Shown: positions 52,017-60,604 of the stretch, in pieces | Numbering within the stretch: the first letter of the stretch is position 1 | How the letters are laid out: each line of letters opens with the position of its first letter | Assembly: GCF_030815955.1 (NCBI RefSeq) | Contig: NZ_JAUSXK010000001.1 | Coordinates: forward strand, 868,001-932,000 | Origin: Microbacterium murale | GTDB lineage: Bacteria > Actinomycetota > Actinomycetes > Actinomycetales > Microbacteriaceae | Direction: 5' to 3' | Length of the DNA stretch: 64,000 nucleotides | Notes under the pieces: generated by a model | The model's input: the letters and a program-made list of their open reading frames with translations, nothing else | Databases searched by the model: none | Told to the model about the DNA's origin: nothing | Translations under genes and position numbers: made by a program

Positions 52017-53924
52017 TCAGCTGCCGGCTGCTTCTCGGATGCTGCGCCTGAGCCGCTCGAGACGCACGGCGGACTGCAGCCGGAATCGGAACTCGGGATC
52101 GCCCATGTCGCCGTGCAGCAGTGCGCGGACGCGCTCCAGCCGCTGCTGCACCGTGTTCGCGTGGATGTGCATCTGATCGGCCACGACAGCCCTGTTCTCA
52201 CCGCTGTCGAAGTACGACGCGAGCGTGTCGAACAGCACGGTGCCGCGACGCTCGTCCCAGGCGATCACAGGGCCGACGACATCCGAGATGAATCGGGAGA
52301 CGGTCTGCGGGTCGTGCGGGACGAGCGCGTGATACGGGGCGAACGCATCGGATGACACGGTCGTGCCCGTCACTCCGAGTGCAGGGAGGAAGTCGACGTC
52401 TGCAGTCAATCGCCTCACGATCGACGGGAGCTCTCCCGGGACGAGGTCGCGGACGACGGCGACCGCGAAGATGCTCGGTTCCCGCACTGCATCCGCCACG
52501 ACACGACGCGCGCGCTCGGTGGCCGCCATCACATCCGGCGAGGTCCACGACACGACGATCCTGCGGTCGAGTTGAGCGACCAGTCCATCGTCGCCGACCG
52601 CGCGCTCAGCGACCGCGACCGCTGAGCCCCCGCCGAGACCTGCGAGCTCGATGAGCGTGCACCCGGTCAGGTGCGCCGGCGGCGCGATCAGCACATCGTC
52701 GGCGGATGCGCGCACGTCGCCGCTGAGCACAGACAGCAGCCACCGAGCCCTGTGCTCGGCACGTATCGCGGCGACCGCATCCTGTTTGAACGACACCAGA
52801 GCCGCCACGTGGGCCGCGCGTTCGAGCGTGCGCCGCGCCACGTCCTCCGGCAGGCCGTGCGGATCCTCGGCGATGATGGCTCCGAGCACGCGGTCGGCGC
52901 CGATGATCGCGGTGACCAGCCATTCGCTGCGCGCCGTGCTCACCTCGGACGCATGGCCGTTCTCGTGGCTCCGTCCGATCGCCGCCGTCAACGCGGACAG
53001 CGGTGGCAGATCGTCGAGCCCCGACGCCATGCCGGTGTCCAGCGGTCGCCCCTGCGCATCCAGCGCGAGCACTCTCCCGCCCAGACGCCGCGCGAGCGTG
53101 GCGACGATGTCGATGACCGTTCCACCCGAGATCACCGCACCGGTCAGCTCCTCATGGACGACGCCGGCGAGCTCCGTTGCGGCGAGGTTCCGCTCGAGTT
53201 CGCGATTGGCCTGCTCGGTGCGCTCCTTGGCGCTCTCGGCGTCGGCGAGCACCCGCGCGCTGTGCAGGACGGATGCGGCGTGGTCGGCGAACGCCGAGAG
53301 CAGCAGCACCTGCTCCGGCGAGAAATCGTGCGGGAAACGGTTGCACGCGAACAGGGCACCCAGCACTTCATCGCCGACCGCGAGCGGAACACCGAGGAAG
53401 GACACGAGGCCCTCGGCGCGCACTGCCGCATCGATCCGCTCGTCATGGGGAGCGTCGCTCATCTGCTCGTACTGCGCGACCCAGACCGGCTCCCTGGTTC
53501 GGGCGACAAGGCTCGCGAGTCCGTAGCCGGCAGGAACGAGCAGGTCTCGGAACTCCGGCGTCGCCGTGCCCTTGGAATGCCGCACGCGAAGCTGCCCGGA
53601 TCCGGTCTCGAATTCGGACAGGTACGTGACGTCGGTGCCCATGAGTTCGTGCGCGCGCTCGACCAGTCGCTGCAGAACCTCGTCGACATCCTGCAGCCGC
53701 ACCAGCTCCCGTGCGGTGGAGAACAGCGCCTCGAGTTCTGCGGCGCGACGCCGAAGCCGCGCCTGGGTCAGCTGCGCGTTGCGCAGCTGACCGAGCAGCG
53801 CACGGCCGTCGGCATCCGCGAGCATCCGTCGCAGATCTTCGGGGATCTGTCCCGGCTCCGCCGTTGCCGCGGTCAGCACCGCCGAGGCGACCTCGATCGA
53901 GTCGCCGGTGATCTGCGCGTCCAC
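52017..53924 (-). CDS. GAF-containing PucR-type transcriptional regulator (copy B)
   Basis: Regulator of 635 residues with the same architecture as the gene at 41322-43235: a helical N-terminus (LRNAQLTQARLRRRAAELEALFSTARELVRLQD), a GAF domain at about 85-230 (LMGTDVTYLSEFETGSGQLRVRHSKG through LGALFACNRFPHDFSPEQVLLLSAFADHAASVL), a central ligand or GGDEF-like region, and a C-terminal PucR helix-turn-helix (LASYFDSGENRAVVADQMHIHANTVQQRLERVRALLH). The strong similarity of GAF and HTH blocks shows that the two are paralogues. It lies 56 bases after the enoyl-CoA hydratase gene on the same strand and may be co-transcribed with the transport/CoA-transferase operon. Confidence 0.88.
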   Translation of the reverse strand: MDAQITGDSIEVASAVLTAATAEPGQIPEDLRRMLADADGRALLGQLRNAQLTQARLRRRAAELEALFSTARELVRLQDVDEVLQRLVERAHELMGTDVTYLSEFETGSGQLRVRHSKGTATPEFRDLLVPAGYGLASLVARTREPVWVAQYEQMSDAPHDERIDAAVRAEGLVSFLGVPLAVGDEVLGALFACNRFPHDFSPEQVLLLSAFADHAASVLHSARVLADAESAKERTEQANRELERNLAATELAGVVHEELTGAVISGGTVIDIVATLARRLGGRVLALDAQGRPLDTGMASGLDDLPPLSALTAAIGRSHENGHASEVSTARSEWLVTAIIGADRVLGAIIAEDPHGLPEDVARRTLERAAHVAALVSFKQDAVAAIRAEHRARWLLSVLSGDVRASADDVLIAPPAHLTGCTLIELAGLGGGSAVAVAERAVGDDGLVAQLDRRIVVSWTSPDVMAATERARRVVADAVREPSIFAVAVVRDLVPGELPSIVRRLTADVDFLPALGVTGTTVSSDAFAPYHALVPHDPQTVSRFISDVVGPVIAWDERRGTVLFDTLASYFDSGENRAVVADQMHIHANTVQQRLERVRALLHGDMGDPEFRFRLQSAVRLERLRRSIREAAGS

Positions 53925-53980
53925 GGACTCATCCTCTCCGCACTCGGCGACCGCAGCGATACGGGCGCGCTGTTCGGATT

Positions 53981-54760
53981 CTAGAGCGTGGCCGAGGGGA
54001 ATGCGGGCGCCCGCCGCTGCGCGAACGCGGCCAGACCCTCACGCGCATCATCGCTGTCGAACGCCTGCTGGCCGAGCACCGCCTCGCGCCGGAACGCGTC
54101 GGGGTACGGCAGATCGGCGAGTTCGCGCACCGCGCGCTTCACGGTGGCCATCGCCGCACGGCTCCTGCCGAGCAGATCCTCGGCGACCGCGTGGGCGGCG
54201 CTGGTGAGCGACGCGGGAGCGACGACGCGGTTGATGAGACCGTAGCGTTCCGCCGTAGCCGCGTCGATCGGCTCGCCGCGCAGCATCAGATCCATCGCGA
54301 AGGCGTACGGGATCTGCCGGGTGAGCCGTACGAGCGTGCCGCCGGCCGGCACCACGCCGACCCCCGTCTCCGGGAGAGCGAAGGATGCGTCGACCGAGGC
54401 GATGCGGATGTCTGTGGAGAGCATGATCTCGAACCCCCCGCCCAGGCAGAGGCCGTTGATCGCAGCGATCACCGGCTTGTCCAGGCGGGAGTGCTTCTGA
54501 TGCGCGGCATCCCATTCGCTGATATCGAAACGCCCGTCGGTGAGCGCGGGGATCGACTCGCCGAGGTCCGCGCCGACGCAGAAGGCGCGCTCCCCCGCGC
54601 CGGTGAGGATCGCGACGCCGATCCGTGGATCGTCACGCACCTCCGCGAAGGCCTCTCCGAGCTGTTCGTACATCGCGAGAGTCAACGCGTTGAGCTTCTC
54701 AGGGCGATCGATCGTGATGACCGCGACAGCGCCGTCCCGCTCCAGTGCGATCCGGCCCAT
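53981..54760 (-). CDS. Enoyl-CoA hydratase/isomerase family protein
   Basis: Crotonase-fold enzyme of 259 residues. The oxyanion-hole segments are AFCVGADLGE and GLCLGGGFEIMLSTDIRIAS, and the acidic residue expected of hydratases is seen in LPETGVGVVPAGGTLVRLTR. The C-terminal part with AQRRAPAFPSATL is normal. Activity may be hydration, isomerisation or hydrolysis of an acyl-CoA. It is translationally coupled to the CoA-transferase (TGATG), so it likely acts on the CoA ester that the transferase makes. Confidence 0.9.
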   Translation of the reverse strand: MGRIALERDGAVAVITIDRPEKLNALTLAMYEQLGEAFAEVRDDPRIGVAILTGAGERAFCVGADLGESIPALTDGRFDISEWDAAHQKHSRLDKPVIAAINGLCLGGGFEIMLSTDIRIASVDASFALPETGVGVVPAGGTLVRLTRQIPYAFAMDLMLRGEPIDAATAERYGLINRVVAPASLTSAAHAVAEDLLGRSRAAMATVKRAVRELADLPYPDAFRREAVLGQQAFDSDDAREGLAAFAQRRAPAFPSATL

Positions 54761-56025
54761 CAGATCGTTCCCGCCTCGCGCAGTGCGTCGATCTCCGTCT
54801 GCGTCAGCCCCACGAAGTCACGCAGGATGTCGGTGCTGTGCTCGCCCTTGTCCGGCGCGAGACCGCGGGCGCGTGGCGGTGTCCGATCGAGTTTGACCGG
54901 CGAGCCGAACGTGCGCAGCATCCCGTAGCCGTCGTACTCCACATCCACGACCATGTCGCGGGCCGCGATCTGCGGATCCCCCACTACCTCGCTGATGTCC
55001 TTGACTGCGCTCAACGGCACCAGGTCTCCCGCGATGCCTTCCAGCTCCGCCTTCGTCCGGCCCGCGAACCAGCGCTGGACCATGGGTTTTACCTGCTCCT
55101 GGTACACGTCCTCCCTGAACCGCGCGCCCATGCTCTGCAGGTCGGGATGCTCGTCGTACTCCCCCGGCTCACCGAAGATGTCGCACGAGATCTTCCAGAA
55201 CTTGTCCGTGTAGCCGCCGAAGAAGACGAACCCGTCCTTGCACGCGAACAGCTCATAGGGGCGGACGAACGGATGCTGATTGCCCAGCGGCTCCGGAATG
55301 ATGCCCTCCGTCGTGTACGAGACGACGGCGTTCTCGGTCAGGGTGAGCACGGAATCCTGCTGCGAGATGTCCACCAGCTGACCTTCCCCGGTGTGCTCGG
55401 CATGGCGGAGCGCCGCGAGCACTCCGATCACCCCGTACAGGCTCGCTCCCAGGTCGCCGATGATCGTCCCGATGCGGGTCGGCGCGCCACCGGCCGGACC
55501 GTTCATGGACCAGAGCCCCCCTGTCGCCTGCGCACTGTTGTCGTACGCGGGCCTGGTCCGGTACGGCCCGTACTGTCCGTACCCGCTGAGCGCGGCGTAC
55601 ACGAGTCGGGGATTCACCTCGCGCAGGCGTTCGTAGCCGAGACCGAGCCGGTCCATGGTGCCAGGGCGGAAGTTCTCCACGAGCACGTCGGCCTTCGCGA
55701 CCAGACGCTCCAGAACGCTCTTGCCCTCAGGATGACGCATGTTGACGGTGAGACCGAGCTTGTTGCGGTTGTACTGCGCGAAGAAGCCGCTGAAAGGATC
55801 GGCGTCCTCGCGCTCCAGCATCGGCGGGAAGGTGCGGGTGTAGTCGGGGTCGTCTGGATGCTCGACCTTTATGACGGTGGCGCCGAGGTCGGCGAGGATC
55901 ATCGAGCAGTACGGCCCTGCCACGACGCGTGTGACGTCGACGACGACGATGCCGGCGAGCGACCCTGGCGCCGCATCGAATCGGCCGAGGCTGTTCAGCC
56001 ATGTGCGTGTCTCATCGTCGATCAT
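54760..56025 (-). CDS. Type III (CaiB/BaiF) CoA-transferase with MHS transporter
   Basis: CoA-transferase of 421 residues with GIVVVDVTRVVAGPYCSMILADLGATVIKVEHPDDPD (25-61), AQYNRNKLGLTVNM, VLVENFRPGTMDRLG (115-129) and catalytic Asp191 in GTIIGDLGASLYG. The start MIDDETRTWL at 56025 overlaps the transporter stop as ATGA; the much longer open frame upstream is antisense-like inside the transporter gene. It is similar throughout to the CoA-transferase of the HMG-CoA operon (26354-27583). With the transporter and hydratase it forms a compact uptake, activation and beta-oxidation-type unit for an organic acid, identity unknown. Confidence 0.9.
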   Translation of the reverse strand: MIDDETRTWLNSLGRFDAAPGSLAGIVVVDVTRVVAGPYCSMILADLGATVIKVEHPDDPDYTRTFPPMLEREDADPFSGFFAQYNRNKLGLTVNMRHPEGKSVLERLVAKADVLVENFRPGTMDRLGLGYERLREVNPRLVYAALSGYGQYGPYRTRPAYDNSAQATGGLWSMNGPAGGAPTRIGTIIGDLGASLYGVIGVLAALRHAEHTGEGQLVDISQQDSVLTLTENAVVSYTTEGIIPEPLGNQHPFVRPYELFACKDGFVFFGGYTDKFWKISCDIFGEPGEYDEHPDLQSMGARFREDVYQEQVKPMVQRWFAGRTKAELEGIAGDLVPLSAVKDISEVVGDPQIAARDMVVDVEYDGYGMLRTFGSPVKLDRTPPRARGLAPDKGEHSTDILRDFVGLTQTEIDALREAGTI

Positions 56026-57416
56026 CGAGCGTCTCCTCCTGCGGTTCCTGCGGTTTCTTCGACTTCTTCGGTCTCGTCCGTGTTCTGCCCGGCGGGGTAG
56101 CCCGCGTCCGTGTCGCCGCGACGCCGGTTCAACATCTGCAGGAGCGTGGAGGCGATGAGGGTCACGACACCGGCGACCACCATGTAGAGGGCGATCGCCC
56201 ATGAGCCTCCGTCGAACACATCGAGCAGCTCGAGGTAGATCATCGGGACGAATGCGCTGCCGACGATCGTGCCGATCCCCAGCGCCAGCGACATTCCGGT
56301 GTAGCGGATGCGCACATCGAAGGCCTGGGCGTAGAGCACGCCCATCGTGCCGTAGGTGGCGCAGAAACCGACCGTCGTGGCGATGTACGCGACGTACGCG
56401 GCGACGAGGCTGCCGGTGTCGATCAGCCAGAACGCGGGGAAGGCGAGCACGATCGAGATCACGGTACCGATCGCGAAGACGCGCCAGACGCCGTGCCGAT
56501 CCGCCAGCCAGCCCGCGAGGGGGAGGCCGATGAGAGCGAGGACGGAGCACACCGTGGCGATCGCGAGCATCTCGGACTGCTCGTGTCCGATGAACTGCGT
56601 GCCGTAAGTGAGGCTGAACGTGAACAGCATGTAGAACACGGCACCGATCACGGCGAAGCTGAGGGCGGCGAGTACGACCTGCGCCAGGTGCGTCTTCAGC
56701 GTCTCCCACAGCGGCACCCGCACCTCGCGCCCTGAACGGCGCACAGCCTCGAACTCGGGAGTCTCGGTGATGCGCAGGCGGATGAAGAGGCCGACCAGCA
56801 CGAGCACCGCGCTGATCAGGAACGGCACTCGCCAGCCCCAGCTCTGGAACGCGTCGCCGGGCAGCGCCACCAGCGGTATGAAGATCAGCGTCGACAGCGT
56901 CAGCCCGAGCGCAAGACCGACCTGCGGGAAGCTGCCGAGGAAGGCCCGCCTGCGCGGCGATGCGTGCTCGACGACCAGGAGCACCGCACCGCCCCATTCG
57001 CCGCCGAGCGCGAAGCCCTGGATGAAGCGCAGCAGCATCAGCAGCAACGGCGCCGCGACGCCGAGCACGGCATACGTCGGCAGGAGCCCGATGGCGAACG
57101 TCGCGGCTCCCATCGTGACGAGCGAGACGACCAGCATCCGTTTGCGTCCGATCCGGTCACCGAAATGGCCGAACACGATCGACCCGAGGGGCCTGCCGAA
57201 GTACCCCACGGCGATGCCGCCGAAGGCGAGGATCGTGCCGACGAGCGGATCGAAGTCGGGGAAGAAGAGCGCGTTGAGGATGAGTGCGGCGGCCGTCGAG
57301 TAGGCGAAGAAGTCGAACCACTCGACTGTGGTGCCGATGACGCTCGACGCGACGATCGTGCGAATGCCAGGGGCCGGCTTCTCCGCCGCCATGTCGTGTT
57401 CCGCTGAGGTGCTCAT
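56022..57416 (-). CDS. MHS-family (metabolite:H+ symporter) MFS transporter
   Basis: Twelve-segment major facilitator of 464 residues. It starts with the MHS hallmark SSVIGTTVEWFDFFAYSTAAALILNALFFP, then FGRPLGSIVFGHFGDRIGRKRMLVVSLVTMG (the conserved cytoplasmic loop 2-3), LRFIQGFALGGEWGGAVLLVVEH and a second half with GWLADRHGVWRVF. The C-terminal 30 residues are acidic and polar (TDETEEVEETAG). Members import carboxylates such as citrate, alpha-ketoglutarate, proline/betaine or aromatic acids. As first gene before the CoA-transferase it likely brings in the acid that is activated. A 10-base inverted repeat lies 67-94 bases upstream. Confidence 0.9.
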   Translation of the reverse strand: MSTSAEHDMAAEKPAPGIRTIVASSVIGTTVEWFDFFAYSTAAALILNALFFPDFDPLVGTILAFGGIAVGYFGRPLGSIVFGHFGDRIGRKRMLVVSLVTMGAATFAIGLLPTYAVLGVAAPLLLMLLRFIQGFALGGEWGGAVLLVVEHASPRRRAFLGSFPQVGLALGLTLSTLIFIPLVALPGDAFQSWGWRVPFLISAVLVLVGLFIRLRITETPEFEAVRRSGREVRVPLWETLKTHLAQVVLAALSFAVIGAVFYMLFTFSLTYGTQFIGHEQSEMLAIATVCSVLALIGLPLAGWLADRHGVWRVFAIGTVISIVLAFPAFWLIDTGSLVAAYVAYIATTVGFCATYGTMGVLYAQAFDVRIRYTGMSLALGIGTIVGSAFVPMIYLELLDVFDGGSWAIALYMVVAGVVTLIASTLLQMLNRRRGDTDAGYPAGQNTDETEEVEETAGTAGGDAR

Positions 57417-57482
57417 CTCGATCCGTTCCGCGTCGTCGACGGTGACGACTGCTCGGTCGATACTCGCATCGGCGTTGCACGC

Positions 57483-57510
57483 TCAGATATGTTCGTAGTG
57501 ACACATCTGA
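57483..57510. promoter_or_regulatory. Inverted repeat upstream of MHS transporter gene
   Basis: TCAGATATGT (57483-57492) and ACACATCTGA (57501-57510) form an inverted repeat with one mismatched pair around 8 bases; ACATATGT follows at 57519-57526. The arms share CAGA(C/T)(A/G)TGT with the palindrome at 51922-51933. The position, 67-94 bases before the transporter start, suits a regulator site. The rest of 57417-57667 shows only the start region of the next gene. Confidence 0.5.
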
Positions 57511-57667
57511 CCCGTACTACATATGTCCCGCGCCCATGCATCGCAGATGCGCCCTCACGACCTGCGATCTCCGCGCCGCAATGTTTCCCCAGGTGTCGCT
57601 CTCACTTCTCCGCAGCACGCAGTCGACCTAACCTTGCGTGAACAGTCCAGAGAATCAGGAGATCATC

Positions 57668-58015
57668 GTGTCCACCCCGCTGCACCGCCGCTCACCCCTC
57701 GAGGTGACGGAGCGTGCGGCGTGCATGTGCGACCACGGTGATGTGTGCTCCTCATTCGCGCCGGGGCATGCCCTGCATCTGATTCAGGCGCGCCTCGCGT
57801 CGGCGACGCCGAGCGATTGGATCGACGGCATCGTCGACCATGCGGATGCCGTCACCGGCGAGCTGCGAGTTCGCTCGCTCGACGGCGATACGCGGTCGAT
57901 CTGGAATGCATCGGGTGCCGCGCTCGAGGCGCCGGAGGGCACGCCAGTGGCTCTGCACTCGCGGTACAACGTGCTCTCCGTCGGGCGCGCGCAGTTCAAC
58001 GTCGCCGTCGGCTGA
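57668..58015 (+). CDS. Hypothetical protein of 115 residues
   Basis: Small soluble protein starting at GTG 57668, chosen because AGGAG precedes it by 6 bases; an upstream ATG at 57638 has no ribosome site. Early residues include CMCDHGDVCSSF, three Cys and a His that might bind a metal. The remainder reads DWIDGIVDHADAVTGELRVRSLDGDTRSIWNASG and is beta-rich in appearance, with no signal peptide or membrane segment. I recognise no family. It converges with the copper-storage-type gene, 30 bases apart, with a short GGCTG/CAGCC hairpin over its stop codon. The nearness of two Cys-containing small proteins hints at metal handling but proves nothing. Confidence 0.6.
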   Translation: MSTPLHRRSPLEVTERAACMCDHGDVCSSFAPGHALHLIQARLASATPSDWIDGIVDHADAVTGELRVRSLDGDTRSIWNASGAALEAPEGTPVALHSRYNVLSVGRAQFNVAVG

Positions 58016-58045
58016 ACAGCCCAGCGGCCGCGTCAGACGGTCAGC

Positions 58046-58447
58046 TCAGGCGGTCGCCATCATCATGTTCTTCACGTCCATGCAGGCATCCATGCACGCC
58101 TTGCAGGACTGCGCGCACATCTTGCAGACCTCGCTGTGCGCCGCGTGCTCCATGCACTCCTCCATGCACATCTGACACATCGCGATGCAGGCGTCCAGCA
58201 TCGCCATCGTCACCGCCGGCGTCATCCCCTGCATCCGCATCATCGACCGCATCATGGTGTTGCACATATCGGCGCAGTTCATGCACGCCGGCGCGCAGTC
58301 CATCATCTGCGTGGAGCAGACCGTGCAGGCCTGCTCGCATGCTGCGCAGGCATCCATGCACGCCTGCATGACCGCCATGTCCATGGCCGCCATTCCCGGC
58401 ATCGCCTTCATGTCCGCCGACATGGCACCCATCATCATCGAATCCAT
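58046..58447 (-). CDS. Four-helix-bundle copper-storage-type (Csp/DUF326) protein
   Basis: Small protein of 133 residues with 18 Cys in CxxxC and CxxC spacing along predicted helices (QACMDACAACEQACTVC, DCAPACMNCADMC, DACIAMCQMCMEEC, EVCKMCAQSCKACMDAC). This matches the Csp copper-storage family, in which Cys thiolates line a four-helix bundle and hold many Cu(I). The N-terminus is unusually Met-rich (MDSMMMGAMSADMKAMPGMAAMDMAVM) and Met also recurs between Cys, providing extra thioether sites. No Tat or Sec signal is clear, so it is probably cytosolic. It is divergent from the DHA2 exporter at 154 bases. A role in copper buffering or detoxification is family inference. Confidence 0.88.
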   Translation of the reverse strand: MDSMMMGAMSADMKAMPGMAAMDMAVMQACMDACAACEQACTVCSTQMMDCAPACMNCADMCNTMMRSMMRMQGMTPAVTMAMLDACIAMCQMCMEECMEHAAHSEVCKMCAQSCKACMDACMDVKNMMMATA

Positions 58448-58601
58448 CGCGCACCGCTTTCATCAGGGCTTTCGCCGTCGAGAGCGGGCAGGGGGCCCGC
58501 CTGCGGCCAGCGTAATCCTGTTCGGCGCAGGCGTCGATGGCTGAACGCTGATCGCTCACGGATCCGCCCCGGCCACTCCGCCAGGGCGTAGTCTCGTCAC
58601 C

Positions 58602-59987
58602 GTGCCAGCCTTCTCGTCGATCCAGCGGCTCGTCATCACCATCGCCGTCCTCGCGTCTTTCGTCACCTTCCTGGACGGCACCGTCGTCACCGTCGCTCTT
58701 CCTGCGATCAAGGACGAACTCGGCGGCGGCATCACGACCCAGCAGTGGGTCGTCGACGCATATCTCATCACGCTCAGTGCCCTCATCCTGCTGGCCGGCT
58801 CCCTGTCCGATGCGTATGGTCGCGTGCGCATCATGCGCATCGGACTCATCGCCTTCGGCCTCGCGTCGGTCGCAGTGGCCGCCGCACCAGAGCCGCTCAC
58901 GCTCATCATCGCCCGCGCCCTCCAGGGGGCGGCCGGCGCGCTGCTCGTGCCGAGTTCGCTCGCGCTCATCATGGCGACCATGCGTGGCGAGCTGCAGTCG
59001 CGGGCGATCGGCGTGTGGACCGCTTTCACGACAGGCGCGCAGATCGCCGGGCCTCTCCTCGGCGGCCTGTTCGTCGACCTGCTGTCCTGGCGGTTCGTGT
59101 TCCTCATCAACGTCATCCCGATCGGGATCACGCTGTTCCTGCTCGCACGACTGCAACTGCCCGATCAGCCGCGCGGTGCGCGCGTGGACTGGTGGAGCGG
59201 GATGCTGTGCGCGGTCGGTCTCGGCGCGGTGGTGTTCGCCCTCATCGAGCAGCCCAACCTCGGCTGGTCCTCACCCGCGATCTGGCTGCCCGGTGCGATC
59301 GGCGTCGCGCTTTTCATCGCCTTCCTGGTGCGCCAGCCGCGCTCGCCCGCACCGCTGATGCCGCTCTCCCTCTTCAGCGCCCGCAACTTCGCCTGGGGCA
59401 ACCTCGCCACGCTGTTCATCTACGCCGCCCTCTCCCTCAACGGGTTCGTGATCGGCGTCTATCTGCAGGAGGGCGCAGGGCTCTCGGCGACTGCGGCAGG
59501 CCTCGCGAGCTTGCCGATCACGATCCTGATGATCCTGCTCAGCTCGCAGGCCGGATCTTGGGCGGGCAGGCTCGGACCGCGTCTGTTCATGACCGTCGGG
59601 CCATTGCTGATGGCGGCCGGCGCTCTGCTCCTGCTCACGGTCGCAGACGACTTCAGTTACTGGTGGCAGGTACTCCCCTCGATGATCGTCCTCGGGCTCG
59701 GCCTGTCCCTCACGGTCGCACCGCTCACCTCCGCCGTCCTCGGGGCGATCGACGAGAACCGCTCCGGCATCGCATCCGCCGTCAACAACGCCATCTCCCG
59801 CGTCGCGGGCCTCATCGTCGTCGCCATGCTGTCGACGATCGTCGGCGGCGCCCTCGACCTCGACGGCTTCCACAACGCCGCATGGGTGACGGCGGCCCTG
59901 ATGGCGCTCGGCGGAGTCATCTCGTGGATCGGGATCAGGCGCGTGCCGGCGCAGCCCGTGGACGCCGAAGCCCCGCTCAGGCCATGA
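58602..59987 (+). CDS. DHA2-type MFS multidrug exporter
   Basis: Major facilitator of 461 residues, EmrB/QacA type. The first segment has the DHA2 motif FVTFLDGTVVTVALPAIKDELGGGITTQQWVVDAYLITLSALILLAGSLSDAYGRVRIM, followed by RALQGAAGALLVPSSLALIMATMRG, then AFTTGAQIAGPLLGGLFVDLLSWRFVFLINVIPIG. Later segments include SLPITILMILLSSQAGSWAGRLGPR. It probably has 14 membrane segments. The start is GTG at 58602. Family members export drugs, dyes or metabolites by proton antiport. It is divergent from the copper-storage-type gene; a shared metal role is possible but not supported by sequence. Confidence 0.9.
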   Translation: MPAFSSIQRLVITIAVLASFVTFLDGTVVTVALPAIKDELGGGITTQQWVVDAYLITLSALILLAGSLSDAYGRVRIMRIGLIAFGLASVAVAAAPEPLTLIIARALQGAAGALLVPSSLALIMATMRGELQSRAIGVWTAFTTGAQIAGPLLGGLFVDLLSWRFVFLINVIPIGITLFLLARLQLPDQPRGARVDWWSGMLCAVGLGAVVFALIEQPNLGWSSPAIWLPGAIGVALFIAFLVRQPRSPAPLMPLSLFSARNFAWGNLATLFIYAALSLNGFVIGVYLQEGAGLSATAAGLASLPITILMILLSSQAGSWAGRLGPRLFMTVGPLLMAAGALLLLTVADDFSYWWQVLPSMIVLGLGLSLTVAPLTSAVLGAIDENRSGIASAVNNAISRVAGLIVVAMLSTIVGGALDLDGFHNAAWVTAALMALGGVISWIGIRRVPAQPVDAEAPLRP

Positions 59988-60040
59988 ACGGCCGCAGATC
60001 AGGGTAGCCCGTGGACGCCCAGGCGGGTGAGCTGAGTCGT

Positions 60041-60538
60041 CTAGCTGCGCTCCATGCAGACCAAGCGCTCCCGCGCCTCCCATGACGGCACCCGAGTGAA
60101 CCCACGTGATTCGTAGAGCCGGATCGGATCCGGCCTCCAGTCCCAGACGGAGAGCCGGATCGTGCCGGGGGTGATCGCGATCGCGGCTTCGAGAAGCGCC
60201 GAACCCACGCCGCGCCCCCGAACGCCGGGGTCTGTCCACAAGCGCTTGAGTTCGGTTGCTTCGTCGCCGGGTTTCACCACGACGACGCCGACGACTCGAC
60301 TGTCGAGCTCGGCGACCAGCACGTGTGATCCTGCGTACGCGAGGGCGGGGTCGTCGGCTTCACCGCGGTAGGCAGACGGGAGCGCACCGTGCTCGGTCGG
60401 CTGCGCAAGACCGCGCTCGACCTTCTCATGCTCCGTGTGCAAGAGATACGTGCGCACCAGGTCGCCGACGACTTCGCCATCCGGCCCGTCCAAGACTGCG
60501 ATACGAATTTCGGGAGGCTGTGAAGATTGCGTCGGCAC
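60041..60538 (-). CDS. GNAT family N-acetyltransferase
   Basis: Acetyltransferase of 165 residues with a GTG start. The acetyl-CoA loop is RLWTDPGVRGRGVGSALLEAAI (RGRGVGSA matching the R-x-x-G-x-G/A pattern), preceded by the strand VLVAELDSRVVGVVVVKPGD and followed by IRLSVWDWRPDPIRLYESRGFTRVPSWEARERLVCMER, the usual GNAT ending. The substrate is unknown. It lies alone between the exporter and the alpha-galactosidase genes and converges with the exporter. Confidence 0.85.
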   Translation of the reverse strand: MPTQSSQPPEIRIAVLDGPDGEVVGDLVRTYLLHTEHEKVERGLAQPTEHGALPSAYRGEADDPALAYAGSHVLVAELDSRVVGVVVVKPGDEATELKRLWTDPGVRGRGVGSALLEAAIAITPGTIRLSVWDWRPDPIRLYESRGFTRVPSWEARERLVCMERS

Positions 60539-60604
60539 GTCTCGATTCTTCCAGAGGCCGACAGTCCGAAGGGTATCGCGAGGGCCGAAACGTGGTGGCG
60601 ACGA

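Noticed and set aside
54760..56997. A 745-codon frame joining an unknown N-terminus to the CoA-transferase.
   Set aside because: The upstream part reads through the MHS transporter gene out of frame; ATG 56025 with an ATGA overlap fits.
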